This document shows, piece by piece, positions 7,946 to 16,360 of a stretch of 53,121 bases of DNA. The position numbers were made by a program, and so were the translations under genes. A model generated the notes under the pieces. That model saw nothing but the letters and a program-made list of their open reading frames with translations. It was not told the DNA's origin and did no database searches. The DNA is taken from the NCBI GenBank assembly GCA_013822345.1, contig PNKH01000049.1:1-53121 (forward strand). The letters run 5' to 3'. How positions within the stretch are numbered: the first letter of the stretch is position 1; the number at the start of each line of letters is the position of its first letter. The stretch is from Isosphaera sp. Its GTDB lineage: Bacteria > Planctomycetota > Planctomycetia > Gemmatales > Gemmataceae.

Positions 7946-10900
7946 TTACGGCGTCTCGACGGTCACCGCCACCACGATCGGTGCCGTCCGGTCCGGGCCC
8001 TTCACGAACTCGATCGCCTTCAGGGCGGCGTCCGGTCGCTTCGGGGTGACCGCCAGGTACCGCACCTGCTGGCTCCGCACCGCGAACGCGAACTTCGACC
8101 CCGGCACGTCGTACCGGCCGATGTAGTCCGCGAAGTGGACGCCGTTCCGCAACTCGTGCTCCTCCGCCGCCCCGTCCTCGTACGTCAGCCGCACCACTAC
8201 CGACACCGTCCCCTTCGGGTTCGGTTGCTGCGCCGACCACCCGCCGACCCCGCTCAGCAGGTGGATCGCCTTCGCCTTCCCGCTGTACGGCAGCGACACC
8301 GACTTCGGCATCGTCGGCGGCAGCTTCCCGTTCGGCCCGTTCAGCAGCACCACGTTCTTCACCGCGTCCTTCTGCGGGTCCACGAGCACGAACGGCACCC
8401 CGTCGAACACCTTCGGCTTCCAGTCCGGGAACACCAGCCGCTCGGCCGTGCCGCCGGCGTCGAAGAACATGTTCTTGGTGCTGACCACGGTCGCCACCTT
8501 GTCGAGCGGGAGCGGGACGAACTTCCCCTTCTGCGTCAGGAACTCGAGCAGGTCGGCCAGCTCCGCCGGCTTCATCACCTTCTCGAACCCCTCCGGCATC
8601 AGCGACTTGTCCGTCTCCTTCAGCGACGCGATGTCGTCCCGGGACAGGGCGTGCCGCTTCGCGTCCCCGTCGATCACCTCGACCGACGTGCCGGTCTGCG
8701 CCCCGAGGATGCCGAGGATCGTCCGCTCGTCGGTGGTGACCACCCGGTACGCCTTGAAGTTCCCCTCCACGCTCCGCGACGGGTCGAGGACGTGGATCAG
8801 GATCTCCTCCTTCGGGTGGACGGCGAACCCGGTCAGGTCCGGGCCGATCGCCTCGCCCTCGCCGGCGTACTTGTGGCACTTCGCGCAGTGCTGGGCGAAC
8901 ATCTTCTTCCCGTTCGCCACGTCGCCGGCGGCGGTCAGGACGGACTTCAACTCCTCGATCACCTTCTGCCGGTCGGCGTTCGGCAGCCCGCCGCCGAGGG
9001 CGAGGAGCTTCTTCGCCCGGTCGGCCAGGCTCCTGTCCGGGTGCGACGCGAGGGCGGTCCGCTGCTCCAGGGCGAGGAGGTCGAACCGGAGCGCCCCCGT
9101 CTCGACGGCGTCGAGGAACGCCTTGGCGGAGTCGGCCTTGGCGAGCACGAGCCGCAGGGCCGCGGGCCGGGCGGCGGGTTGAAGATCCTTCAGCTTGCCG
9201 ACGACCGCGGCGCCGACGCCCTTCGCCTTGGACTGCGACAGCGCTTCGAAGATGCCGGCCGCGAGGACGGGCGACGCCTTGTCGGTGACGGCGTCGAGCA
9301 GGGCCTTCGCGGCGTCCTCGCCGTCGGGCTGGAACTCGACCACCTGTTGCGCCGCGGCGACCCGGGCGGCGTCGGCGGCCTTGGCGTCGGCGAGGGTGGC
9401 GAACGCGGCCTTGGTGATCTCCACGAGCTGAGCATCGACACCCTTCACCCCCCACACCGACGCGAGCTTGAGGAGCCGGCCGCGGGAGGCCGCGGGAAGC
9501 TTCTTGAGCAGTTGCCCGATGGCGGCCTCACCCTCCTCGGTGAGCTTCGCGGTCTTCCCCGAAGGCCACCCGGCGGCCAACCCGCTGACGACCGCGTCGG
9601 CCAGGAGCGGTCGGCCATGCCCGGTGTGTCGGAGAACGTCGGACAGCAACTCGTCTCCCCCACCCTGGGCGTACAGCCGGGCGAGCAACTCGGTCGCGCC
9701 GGCCGCACCGGCCCCCGGCTCGGCCTCGCTCGCGGCCGGCAGTTCGCGCAGCACGAGTCCGGGCCGCCGGCTCGCGGCCGCCAGCAGCGCGACCCGCAGG
9801 TTCGGGTCCGAACCGAGTTCGTAGATGCGCCACCCGAGTACCTGGTTCAGCCGGCCGTCGGGAATGTTCTCGACCTTGGTGGTGAACGGCAGCTCGGCGG
9901 CGGCCAGCGCGCCCGCCAGCATGAGCCGCGGGTCGCTGCCGCCACCCGCCCCGGTCGCCGTCGCCGTCCGCGCCTCCACCCCGAGCCGCTCATCCAGTCG
10001 CGCCGGGAACGCGGCGAGACTGGCAACCCACGCCGGCCGCGACGGGTGCCTGAAGGCCGCTTCCGGGCACTTCTGATCCAGGCCGGCTAGCGTCCAAACC
10101 GCGTGAACCGCCCCCGCGTTGAGGCCCGTTTCGTCAACGGACTTGTCTTGGATCAGCTTGGTGAGCGCCGGGACCACGTCCGGCTTGCCGCGGTCGACCA
10201 GCAGCCGCTGGGCGTGCAGCCGCCACGTCATATTCGGGTGCTTCAGCGCCTCGACCAACTTCTCCGGCGTGGCGTCCTTCAGCGTGAACGGCTTCTCCGC
10301 CTTCGCCTTCGTGTACACGACGCGGTAGATCCGGCCGTGCGTCTTGTCCCGCAGCGGCGTCTCGTACGCGTTCCCCTTGCCGTTCACGAAGCCGGCCGGC
10401 GTCGGGTTGTGCTGCACGATGAAGTTGTACCAGTCGAGCACCCACATGTGGCCGTCCGGCCCCACCTGCGCGTCAATCGGCGCACACCACTCGTCATCAC
10501 TGGCGACGAGGTTCCATCCGTACCGGGCCTTGTACGAGGCTCCGTCTTGATGCAGCGTCATCGCCGCGGTGAGGTGGCCGGTCGGCTCCGAGATGAAGGC
10601 GGTGCGGTTCCAGTATTCGCGCGGGTATGTACGGGCGGTGTAAATCGCAATGTTCGACGCGGCCGTGAACCCGCCGTGCCAGTCCACCTGCCGCACCTTG
10701 TCCGTCACCGGCTCGAAATGGTTGTCCGGCGCGATGTTCGGTAGCACCGTCGGCGTCAGCCCCTTCACCTTCTCGTAGTACCGGTTCGGGATCGGCATGT
10801 GGACGATCGGGCACCCGTTCGCGGTGCTCCCGAACAGCTCCCCGCTCTCGTCGAAGCACAGCCCCCAGGTGTTGTTCGACGTGCTCCGCAGGAACTCCAG

Positions 10901-12331
10901 CTTCGTCACCTTCAGCGGGGCCTCCGGTCGCTCACGCTCCCGGCTCGCCTCGACCTTGAACCGGTAGAACCCCTGCTTGAAGCTCATCTTCTCGCCGGCC
11001 ACGACGCCGTTGAACCCGGCGTACCCGACCGCCCCGTACACCCAGTTGTCGAACCCGTAGCGGAGGTTGCTCGGCCCGGCGTGCGTGTCGTACGTGCTCC
11101 ACCCGCTGAACAGCACCTGCCGCACGTCCGCCTTCCCGTCCCCGTCGTTGTCCTTCAGGAACAGCGTGTGCGGGGCCTGGTGGACGATCACCCCGCCGGC
11201 GTACGGCAGCAGGCTCGTCGGGATGCTCAGCCCGTCCGCGAACGTCGTCACCGTGTCGCACGCCCCGTCGCCGTCCGCGTCCGCGCACACCACGATCCGG
11301 TCGCGGCCCTTCCCCTCCAGCTTCAACTCGTTCGGGTAGTCGGCGGTGACCGACACCCACAGCCGGCCGCGCTCGTCCCAGGTCATCGCGATCGGCTTCC
11401 CGCCCAGCTTCTCCTCCGTCACGAACACCCGCACCTCGAAGTCCACCGGGGTGACGAAGTGCTTCAGGCTCTCCTCGACCGAGAGCGGCTTCTGCATCTT
11501 CCCGAGCGGCCCGCCCTTGCCGCCGCGCGGCGGGTAGAACGGGACCTTGGCGTCGACGTACTCGAACGGCTTCACGTCCTTCCGCGGCGGGGTCATCGCC
11601 GGCTTCTCGAACCGGACCGGTTCGGCGTAGGGGCCGGCGGCGGCCGGGTCCTGGCCGCACGCCCACCGCAGCCCGCGCTCGACCAGGTTGAGGAACCCCG
11701 GGTGGCCCCACGTCCGCTGGTCGTGGCCCCAGGCGGTGTAGAAGACGCGGCCCTTCCCCTGCGTCCGCACCCAGGTCCACGGCTCCTTCAGGTCGCCGTC
11801 CGTGCGGACCTCCAGCACCGTCCGGTCCTTCTCGTTGTGCTTCGTGTGGACGTAGGTCTCGTCCCACGAGGTGAAGGCGTGATACCCCTTCATCACGTCG
11901 TGGTCGGGCTTCACCACGTCGGTGCGGAAGGTGCCGGTGCCGTGGCTGCGGAACTGGGCGCCGACGAGGTCGACGTACTTCGGCGAGTTGAGGAAGCAGT
12001 AGCTCGCGCAGTGGAGCGGGACGAACCCCTTGCCGCCCTCGACGAAGTCGAGCAGCGCCTTCTCCTGCTCCGGGGTGATCTTGGTGTGGTTCGCGTACAC
12101 CACGAGCGCGTCGTACCCGGCGAGGGTCTTCGCGTTCAGGTCGTCGAGTTTCTCGGTGTACGTGAGTGTGATGCCGCGGGCCGCGAGCACCGGCGCGAGG
12201 TCCTTGAACCGGTCGGCCGGCTTATGGTGCCCGGCGTCGCCGAGGAACAACGCCTTGAGTTTCGGCGGGTCGGCGGCGGGCGCGGGGGCCGCGGCGGCCG
12301 CCAGCGCGAGGGCGGGGAGGAGGTGGCGCAT
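7946..12331 (-). CDS. ThuA / PVC dehydrogenase propeller / HEAT / cytochrome c fusion
   Basis: 1461 residues. Order: signal peptide (1-20); ThuA-like glutamine-amidotransferase fold (about 25-235, LKALFLGDAGHHKPADRF, GFVPLHCASYCF, GRVFYTAWGHDQRTWGHPGF in pieces); membrane-bound dehydrogenase-type beta-propeller (about 300-680, FVTEEKLGGKPIAMTWDERG, DNDGDGKADV, WVLDWYNFIVQHN); HEAT-like helical repeats (about 690-1120); haem domain with C1149-AK-C1152-H1153 and DPSRSVEGNFKAYRVVT; and a C-terminal beta domain. Such fusions are a planctomycete speciality, presumably periplasmic sugar or polyol oxidation, but the substrate is unknown. Around residues 461-470 the chain holds SRERERPEA, encoded by an arm of an intergenic palindrome family (10921-10949). 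It appears to head the minus-strand run ending at 1080. Confidence 0.9.
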   Translation of the reverse strand: MRHLLPALALAAAAAPAPAADPPKLKALFLGDAGHHKPADRFKDLAPVLAARGITLTYTEKLDDLNAKTLAGYDALVVYANHTKITPEQEKALLDFVEGGKGFVPLHCASYCFLNSPKYVDLVGAQFRSHGTGTFRTDVVKPDHDVMKGYHAFTSWDETYVHTKHNEKDRTVLEVRTDGDLKEPWTWVRTQGKGRVFYTAWGHDQRTWGHPGFLNLVERGLRWACGQDPAAAGPYAEPVRFEKPAMTPPRKDVKPFEYVDAKVPFYPPRGGKGGPLGKMQKPLSVEESLKHFVTPVDFEVRVFVTEEKLGGKPIAMTWDERGRLWVSVTADYPNELKLEGKGRDRIVVCADADGDGACDTVTTFADGLSIPTSLLPYAGGVIVHQAPHTLFLKDNDGDGKADVRQVLFSGWSTYDTHAGPSNLRYGFDNWVYGAVGYAGFNGVVAGEKMSFKQGFYRFKVEASRERERPEAPLKVTKLEFLRSTSNNTWGLCFDESGELFGSTANGCPIVHMPIPNRYYEKVKGLTPTVLPNIAPDNHFEPVTDKVRQVDWHGGFTAASNIAIYTARTYPREYWNRTAFISEPTGHLTAAMTLHQDGASYKARYGWNLVASDDEWCAPIDAQVGPDGHMWVLDWYNFIVQHNPTPAGFVNGKGNAYETPLRDKTHGRIYRVVYTKAKAEKPFTLKDATPEKLVEALKHPNMTWRLHAQRLLVDRGKPDVVPALTKLIQDKSVDETGLNAGAVHAVWTLAGLDQKCPEAAFRHPSRPAWVASLAAFPARLDERLGVEARTATATGAGGGSDPRLMLAGALAAAELPFTTKVENIPDGRLNQVLGWRIYELGSDPNLRVALLAAASRRPGLVLRELPAASEAEPGAGAAGATELLARLYAQGGGDELLSDVLRHTGHGRPLLADAVVSGLAAGWPSGKTAKLTEEGEAAIGQLLKKLPAASRGRLLKLASVWGVKGVDAQLVEITKAAFATLADAKAADAARVAAAQQVVEFQPDGEDAAKALLDAVTDKASPVLAAGIFEALSQSKAKGVGAAVVGKLKDLQPAARPAALRLVLAKADSAKAFLDAVETGALRFDLLALEQRTALASHPDRSLADRAKKLLALGGGLPNADRQKVIEELKSVLTAAGDVANGKKMFAQHCAKCHKYAGEGEAIGPDLTGFAVHPKEEILIHVLDPSRSVEGNFKAYRVVTTDERTILGILGAQTGTSVEVIDGDAKRHALSRDDIASLKETDKSLMPEGFEKVMKPAELADLLEFLTQKGKFVPLPLDKVATVVSTKNMFFDAGGTAERLVFPDWKPKVFDGVPFVLVDPQKDAVKNVVLLNGPNGKLPPTMPKSVSLPYSGKAKAIHLLSGVGGWSAQQPNPKGTVSVVVRLTYEDGAAEEHELRNGVHFADYIGRYDVPGSKFAFAVRSQQVRYLAVTPKRPDAALKAIEFVKGPDRTAPIVVAVTVETP
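10921..10949. repeat. solitary palindrome arm inside a coding sequence
   Basis: These 29 bp are identical to 46503-46531, the right arm of the palindrome at 46461-46537. Here there is no partner arm nearby and the piece is read in frame inside the propeller region of the giant protein, giving SRERERPE. Confidence 0.9.
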
Positions 12332-12349
12332 GGTGCGGTCCGGGGAGGG

Positions 12350-12769
12350 TCAGTTCGTCTTCAGGTCGAAGTTCAGGTTCAGGTTATCCGCGGTCGCGTC
12401 GGCCGGGAGCGCGGGGCGGCGGTACTTCTCCGGGATCAGGTCCTTCCGCCCGACCGAGCTGGGGGCGTTGAACGTGCTGTCGACCGGGCCGCTCGTCGCC
12501 CCGCCGTCCACCCCGGAGGTGAACGACGCCCGGTAGCTCCCCTGCGGGACCTCCGCGGCCAGGTACTTGCCGTCGACCACCGGGGCGGCGACCGGGCTGC
12601 CGCCTTCCCGGTCGGCCGGGTGGAACATCACCGTCCCCTGCGACAGCACCTTGCCGTCCAGGGTGACGGTCCCGGACAGGCGGACGGTCGGCCGGTCCTT
12701 CGGCCCACCCCCGCACCCGGCGACGGCGGCCGCGGTCAGGAGCACGGCGAGGCGGGCGGGGCGGGCCAT
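12350..12769 (-). CDS. small lipoprotein with carboxypeptidase-regulatory-like domain
   Basis: 139 residues. The N terminus is a lipoprotein signal: positive MARPAR, a hydrophobic stretch and the lipobox AVAG-C19. The rest (VRLSGTVTLDGKVLSQGTVM, YLAAEVPQGSYRASF) is a transthyretin-like/carboxypeptidase-regulatory beta sandwich often seen beside DUF1559 genes in planctomycetes. It probably sits in the cell envelope. Start ATG at 12769 puts the lipobox cysteine at a normal place; the frame upstream has no likeness. It lies 95 bp after the DUF1559 gene and 18 bp before the giant dehydrogenase gene, so it may share transcripts with either. Confidence 0.85.
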   Translation of the reverse strand: MARPARLAVLLTAAAVAGCGGGPKDRPTVRLSGTVTLDGKVLSQGTVMFHPADREGGSPVAAPVVDGKYLAAEVPQGSYRASFTSGVDGGATSGPVDSTFNAPSSVGRKDLIPEKYRRPALPADATADNLNLNFDLKTN

Positions 12770-12793
12770 CGGACGCACCTCGTGGGGAGGGGT

Positions 12794-12858
12794 GGGCCGC
12801 CACGGAGGGCGGCCCCTACCGGACACCGGCTGGTCGGGGCCGCCCTCCGTGGCGGCCC
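12794..12858. repeat. palindrome, GGGCCGCCACGGAGGGC family
   Basis: Perfect 23-bp arms (12794-12816, 12836-12858) with a 19-bp loop. It lies between the DUF1559 gene (its stop is 6 bp away) and the lipoprotein gene, both on the minus strand. Confidence 0.92.
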
Positions 12859-12864
12859 GGCCGG

Positions 12865-13884
12865 TCAGTCGTTGGTGTTCGGCTCGTTCCCGCGGGCGGT
12901 CGACAGGTTCCGCCACACCTGCCGGTCGATCGAGTCGCGGTAGAACCGGACGCTGCCGTCGCACAGGGTGGCGTTCACCCCGCCGGGGTGCTTGCTCCGG
13001 GCGGCCATGCTGCCGTTCTCCATGAACGACCCGATGGTCCCGCAGTCCCCGTTCGGGGCGCCGGACGCCCCGCCCGGGCGGCCGTTCCGGGCGACCGGGT
13101 CCGGGTAGTACCGGGCGACCTCGTCGCACCCGCGGAAGTTCGGCGGGTAGAACCCCTGGAACGTGTGCCCGCCGGTGGCGATGGTGATGTCGCTGAGCGG
13201 CCCGCCCCACCCGGTCCAGGGGCCGACCACGATCTGCTCCGACAGCATCAGGGTACTGCTCGTCCCGTCGGTGACGTCGGTCAGCTTCACCCCCTTGACG
13301 AAGGTGAACGGGGCCCCGCCGAACCCGACGGTGGCGCTCCCGTCCGCCTTGTTCGTCTGCCCGACGTTGGTGTTCCCGTAGTTCACCACGTAGTTCCCCC
13401 GGACCCGCGACCAGGTCGCGCTGGCCCACTCGTTCTCCTGCAGCCCGACGTCCGTCGGGCACTCGAACGTCTTGACCTTCACCCGCCGGGCGGCGGCGTT
13501 CCGGGAGTGGCTGAGCGACACCTTCAGGTCGTACGCGGTGTACGCGCTCTGCTGCTCGACGAACGGCAGGACGGACACGTACCAGGAGTGGTCGTTGAAC
13601 CACTCGTTCGGCTGGGCGGTGCCGTCGTTCGGGACCGACTGGCGGAACAGGTTGGTGTTCGGGCCGTCGTACGACCGGGCCCCCGGCGGCAGCTCCTTGA
13701 GGGTGTCGTGGTGGTTGTGCATGGCCAGCCCGAGTTGCTTCAGGTTGTTCGTGCAGGCGCTCCGGGCGGCGGCCGACCGCACCTTCTGCACCGCCGGCAG
13801 GAGGAGGCCGACCAGGACGGCGATGATCGCGATCACGACCAGCAACTCGATCAGGGTGAACGCCGAGCGACGGGACGGTGGCAT
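12865..13884 (-). CDS. DUF1559 family prepilin-like protein
   Basis: 339 residues. The start MPPSRRSAFTLIELLVVIAI is a type IV pilin/pseudopilin N-methylation signal followed by one membrane helix and the conserved AVQKVRSAAARSACTNNLKQ helix. The large C-terminal domain has the DUF1559 marks: NYVVNYG, DGTSSTLMLSEQ and the terminal HPGGVNATLCDGSVRF (the H-x9-DG motif). These proteins are thought to be pseudopilin-like envelope or secretion components that are massively duplicated in planctomycetes. A 22-bp operator-like motif lies 117 bp upstream of the ATG (14001-14022), with an equivalent copy at the same distance before the second DUF1559 gene. Confidence 0.93.
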   Translation of the reverse strand: MPPSRRSAFTLIELLVVIAIIAVLVGLLLPAVQKVRSAAARSACTNNLKQLGLAMHNHHDTLKELPPGARSYDGPNTNLFRQSVPNDGTAQPNEWFNDHSWYVSVLPFVEQQSAYTAYDLKVSLSHSRNAAARRVKVKTFECPTDVGLQENEWASATWSRVRGNYVVNYGNTNVGQTNKADGSATVGFGGAPFTFVKGVKLTDVTDGTSSTLMLSEQIVVGPWTGWGGPLSDITIATGGHTFQGFYPPNFRGCDEVARYYPDPVARNGRPGGASGAPNGDCGTIGSFMENGSMAARSKHPGGVNATLCDGSVRFYRDSIDRQVWRNLSTARGNEPNTND

Positions 13885-14000
13885 GACACACCCGGGAGAG
13901 GGGATGAGGCGTCCGCGGCCGGGGCCGGCGCGCGGCGCGGGCGCCGCCGGGCGGCGGCACCGTCTACTTCTCCCACCCGGCCCACGCCCGCACCATGGGG

Positions 14001-14022
14001 AATTGCGCAGAAGTTCTGCACG
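14001..14022. promoter_or_regulatory. operator-like site A (CAGAAGTTCTG)
   Basis: AATTGCGCAGAAGTTCTG then CACG. The core GCAGAA-G-TTCTGC is a perfect 13-base palindrome. It matches site B (15122-15143) at 21 of 22 positions. It lies 117 bp upstream of the first DUF1559 gene (minus strand). Inferred target of the XylR-type regulator at 15171. Confidence 0.65.
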
Positions 14023-14058
14023 ATTTGACCGCCGGCCGGGGGTAGCACCCCCCCGGTC

Positions 14059-14130
14059 GCGTCTCCGTTTCGCCGCTCGCGGCGTTGCGCCACCCCGGGC
14101 GCAACGCCGCGAGCGGCGAAACGGAGACGC
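14059..14130. repeat. long palindrome, family CGCCGCTCGCGGCGTTGCG
   Basis: Perfect 32-bp arms (14059-14090, 14099-14130) around an 8-bp loop. Its inner 19 bp differ at one base from the palindromes at 31213-31252 and 43961-44004. It ends 4 bp from the stop codon of the second DUF1559 gene. Confidence 0.95.
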
Positions 14131-14134
14131 CCCG

Positions 14135-15001
14135 TCACTCGAACGAGACCGGCTGCCGGTCGTTGCGGACGCACAGCCGCATGAACATGACCGGGGCGAT
14201 CTGGTATCGGACCTGGCGGACGGACCCGTCGGCCAGGACGACCACCACCCCGCCGGGGTGGGACGACCCGAACCGGTACTCGTCCCGCATCGCGATCGCC
14301 TCCGCGTCCCCGGGCCGGTTGTGGTCCGGGGCCGGGGTGAACCAGGACGACCCGCTCGGCTTCGCCCCGCGGATGATGTCCGCGGTCGGGTACCCGGGGC
14401 CGGCCCACGCCTCGTTGTCCGAGTGGTCCTGGGGGTTCCGCCCGGCCATGGTGGCGAAGTTCAGCCGCTTCTCGCCCAGCAGGATGGTGTTCGACAGCCC
14501 GTCCGGGATGTCGTCGGTCAGGGACACCTTCGGGGTCCCGAACTTGACCACCGGCCCGTCCTGGGAGTCGGACCCGAGGCGGGTCCCGCCGTTGGCCGCG
14601 TAGTCGTTCATGGCCTTGCCGTTGTACAGGACGGCGGCCCGCTTGCTCGGGCAGTGGTAGACCGGCAGGACGGTCCGCCGGACCTCGGCGTTGTCGGCGA
14701 CCATGCGGACGCTCCCCTGCTCCAGCTGCGGCAGGATCTCGTACGTCCAGCCCCAGTCCCGGCGGTCCGCCGGCGGGTTCCCGGACGTGTTGCTCCCGGC
14801 CGTCGGCAGGTAGCGGAAGGTGGTGTCGTAGGAGGCGAAGGCCAGCCCGATCTGCTTCAGGTGGTTGGTGCACTTCGCCCGGGACGCGGACTCGCGCACC
14901 TTCTGGACGGCCGGCATCAGCAGGGCGACCAGGAGCGCGATGATCGCGACCGTCACCAGCAACTCGATCAGGGTGTACGCCGCGCGGCGGGACGGGGACA
15001 T
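14135..15001 (-). CDS. DUF1559 family prepilin-like protein (second copy)
   Basis: 288 residues. MSPSRRAAYTLIELLVTVAI is again a pilin-type signal plus membrane helix, followed by AVQKVRESASRAKCTNHLKQ. DUF1559 marks are PDGLSNTILLGEKRLNF and SSHPGGVVVVLADGSVRQV. I chose ATG at 15001 because it gives the signal at the very N terminus; a longer frame from 15097 adds 32 unlike residues. It is shorter than the first copy and clearly diverged, so it is not a recent tandem duplicate. Operator-like site B lies 121 bp upstream, shared with the divergent regulator gene. Confidence 0.92.
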   Translation of the reverse strand: MSPSRRAAYTLIELLVTVAIIALLVALLMPAVQKVRESASRAKCTNHLKQIGLAFASYDTTFRYLPTAGSNTSGNPPADRRDWGWTYEILPQLEQGSVRMVADNAEVRRTVLPVYHCPSKRAAVLYNGKAMNDYAANGGTRLGSDSQDGPVVKFGTPKVSLTDDIPDGLSNTILLGEKRLNFATMAGRNPQDHSDNEAWAGPGYPTADIIRGAKPSGSSWFTPAPDHNRPGDAEAIAMRDEYRFGSSHPGGVVVVLADGSVRQVRYQIAPVMFMRLCVRNDRQPVSFE

Positions 15002-15121
15002 ATCGGTGTCCGAGTGGGGTCCGGGATGATCGGGGCCGGGCCAGGCCGCGACGGGGGTGCCGCCGTGCGAGTTCGGCGACACAGGTATTATTCTCACCCG
15101 CCTCTCGCCGGCACCCTAGAA

Positions 15122-15143
15122 AATTGCGCAGAAGTTCTGTACG
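15122..15143. promoter_or_regulatory. operator-like site B (CAGAAGTTCTG)
   Basis: AATTGCGCAGAAGTTCTG then TACG, in the divergent region between the second DUF1559 gene (121 bp away) and the XylR-type regulator (28 bp before its GTG). The position suggests control of both genes, including autoregulation. Confidence 0.65.
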
Positions 15144-15170
15144 TCTCGACCGCCCCCCGGAAGACCCGTC

Positions 15171-16289
15171 GTGACCCCGCCGCGCCGCGTCGCCCTCCTG
15201 ATCGAGACCTCGAACGCGTACGGCCGCGGGCTGCTCCGCGGGGTGATGGGGTACGCCCGGCGGCACGGCCCGTGGACGTTCACCCTGACCGAGCACGGCC
15301 GCGGGGAGGTGCGGCGGAACGAGTTGGCCGGGTGGGCCGGGGACGGGGCGATCGCCCGGGTCGAGAACCGCCGCGTCGCGGCCGCCCTGCGCGGGTTCGG
15401 CCGGCCGGTGGTGGACGTGAGCGCCGCCCGGCTGCTGCCGGCGGTGCCGTGGGTGGAGACGGACGACGCGGCGATCGCCCGGGCGGCCGCCGACCACCTG
15501 CGCGGCCGCGGGTTCCGGCACTTCGGGTACTGCGGGGACGGGCGGTTCAACTGGTCGCGGTGGCGGCGGGCGGCGTTCCGGGAGTACCTGGCCGCGTCCG
15601 GGCTGGGGTGCTCGGACGCGCCGGACCGGGCGGACGCGCTGGCCGGGTGGGTGCGGGGCCTGCCGAAGCCGGCGGGGGTGTTCGCGTGCTACGACATCCG
15701 CGGGCGGGAGGTGCTGGACGCGTGCCGGCGGGCCGGGGTGCGGGTGCCGGACGAGGTGGCGGTGGTCGGGGTGGACGACGACGAGCTGCTGTGCGAGCTG
15801 TCCGACCCGCCGCTGTCGAGCGTGGTCCCGGACGCGGCCCGGGCGGGGTGGGTGGCGGCCGAGTTGCTGGACGCGCTGATGGCGGGGCGGGAGGTGGCGG
15901 CGGTCGAGCACCCGATCCCGCCGCGCGGGGTGACGACGCGGCGGTCGACCGACACGCTGGCGGTGGACGACCCGGACCTGGCGGCGGCCTTGCGGTACAT
16001 CCGGGAGCACGCGTGTGACGGGATCGGGGTGGGGGAGGTGGTGGCGGAGGTGGCGGTGTCGCGGCGGGCGCTGGAGGGCCGGTTCCGGCGGGCGCTGGGG
16101 CGGACGCCGCACGCGGAGATCGCGCGGGTGCGGCTGGAGCGGGCGCGGGAGCTGTTGGGGCGGGGCGGGCTGACACTGGAGGCGGTGGCCCGGCGGAGCG
16201 GGTTCGGGCACGGGGAGTACCTGAGCACGGTGTTCCGGCGGGAGTTCGGGATGACCCCCGGGGAGTACCGGGCGCGGAACGCCCGGTAA
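15171..16289 (+). CDS. XylR-type transcriptional regulator (LacI-like sensor, AraC HTH)
   Basis: 372 residues, GTG start at 15171. Residues 1-260 form a periplasmic-binding-protein-like sensor as in XylR and LacI (RRVALLIETSNAYGRGLLRG, HLRGRGFRHFGYCGDG, RVPDEVAVVGVDDDELLCEL, SSVVPDAARAGWVAAELL). Residues 270-372 are a double helix-turn-helix of AraC type (VAVSRRALEGRFRRALGRTP, LEAVARRSGFGHGEYLSTVF, EFGMTPGEYR). The family senses sugars such as xylose and binds direct or inverted DNA sites. Which ligand is used here is unknown. It is divergent from a DUF1559 gene, and two copies of one palindromic site are placed before both DUF1559 genes and before the regulator. Confidence 0.9.
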   Translation: MTPPRRVALLIETSNAYGRGLLRGVMGYARRHGPWTFTLTEHGRGEVRRNELAGWAGDGAIARVENRRVAAALRGFGRPVVDVSAARLLPAVPWVETDDAAIARAAADHLRGRGFRHFGYCGDGRFNWSRWRRAAFREYLAASGLGCSDAPDRADALAGWVRGLPKPAGVFACYDIRGREVLDACRRAGVRVPDEVAVVGVDDDELLCELSDPPLSSVVPDAARAGWVAAELLDALMAGREVAAVEHPIPPRGVTTRRSTDTLAVDDPDLAAALRYIREHACDGIGVGEVVAEVAVSRRALEGRFRRALGRTPHAEIARVRLERARELLGRGGLTLEAVARRSGFGHGEYLSTVFRREFGMTPGEYRARNAR

Positions 16290-16360
16290 GGGGGGTCGGC
16301 TTCCGCCGCCGGCCCGGCGGCGGGTACAATCCGCGGGGTCACGACTCACGAGGGCGACGC

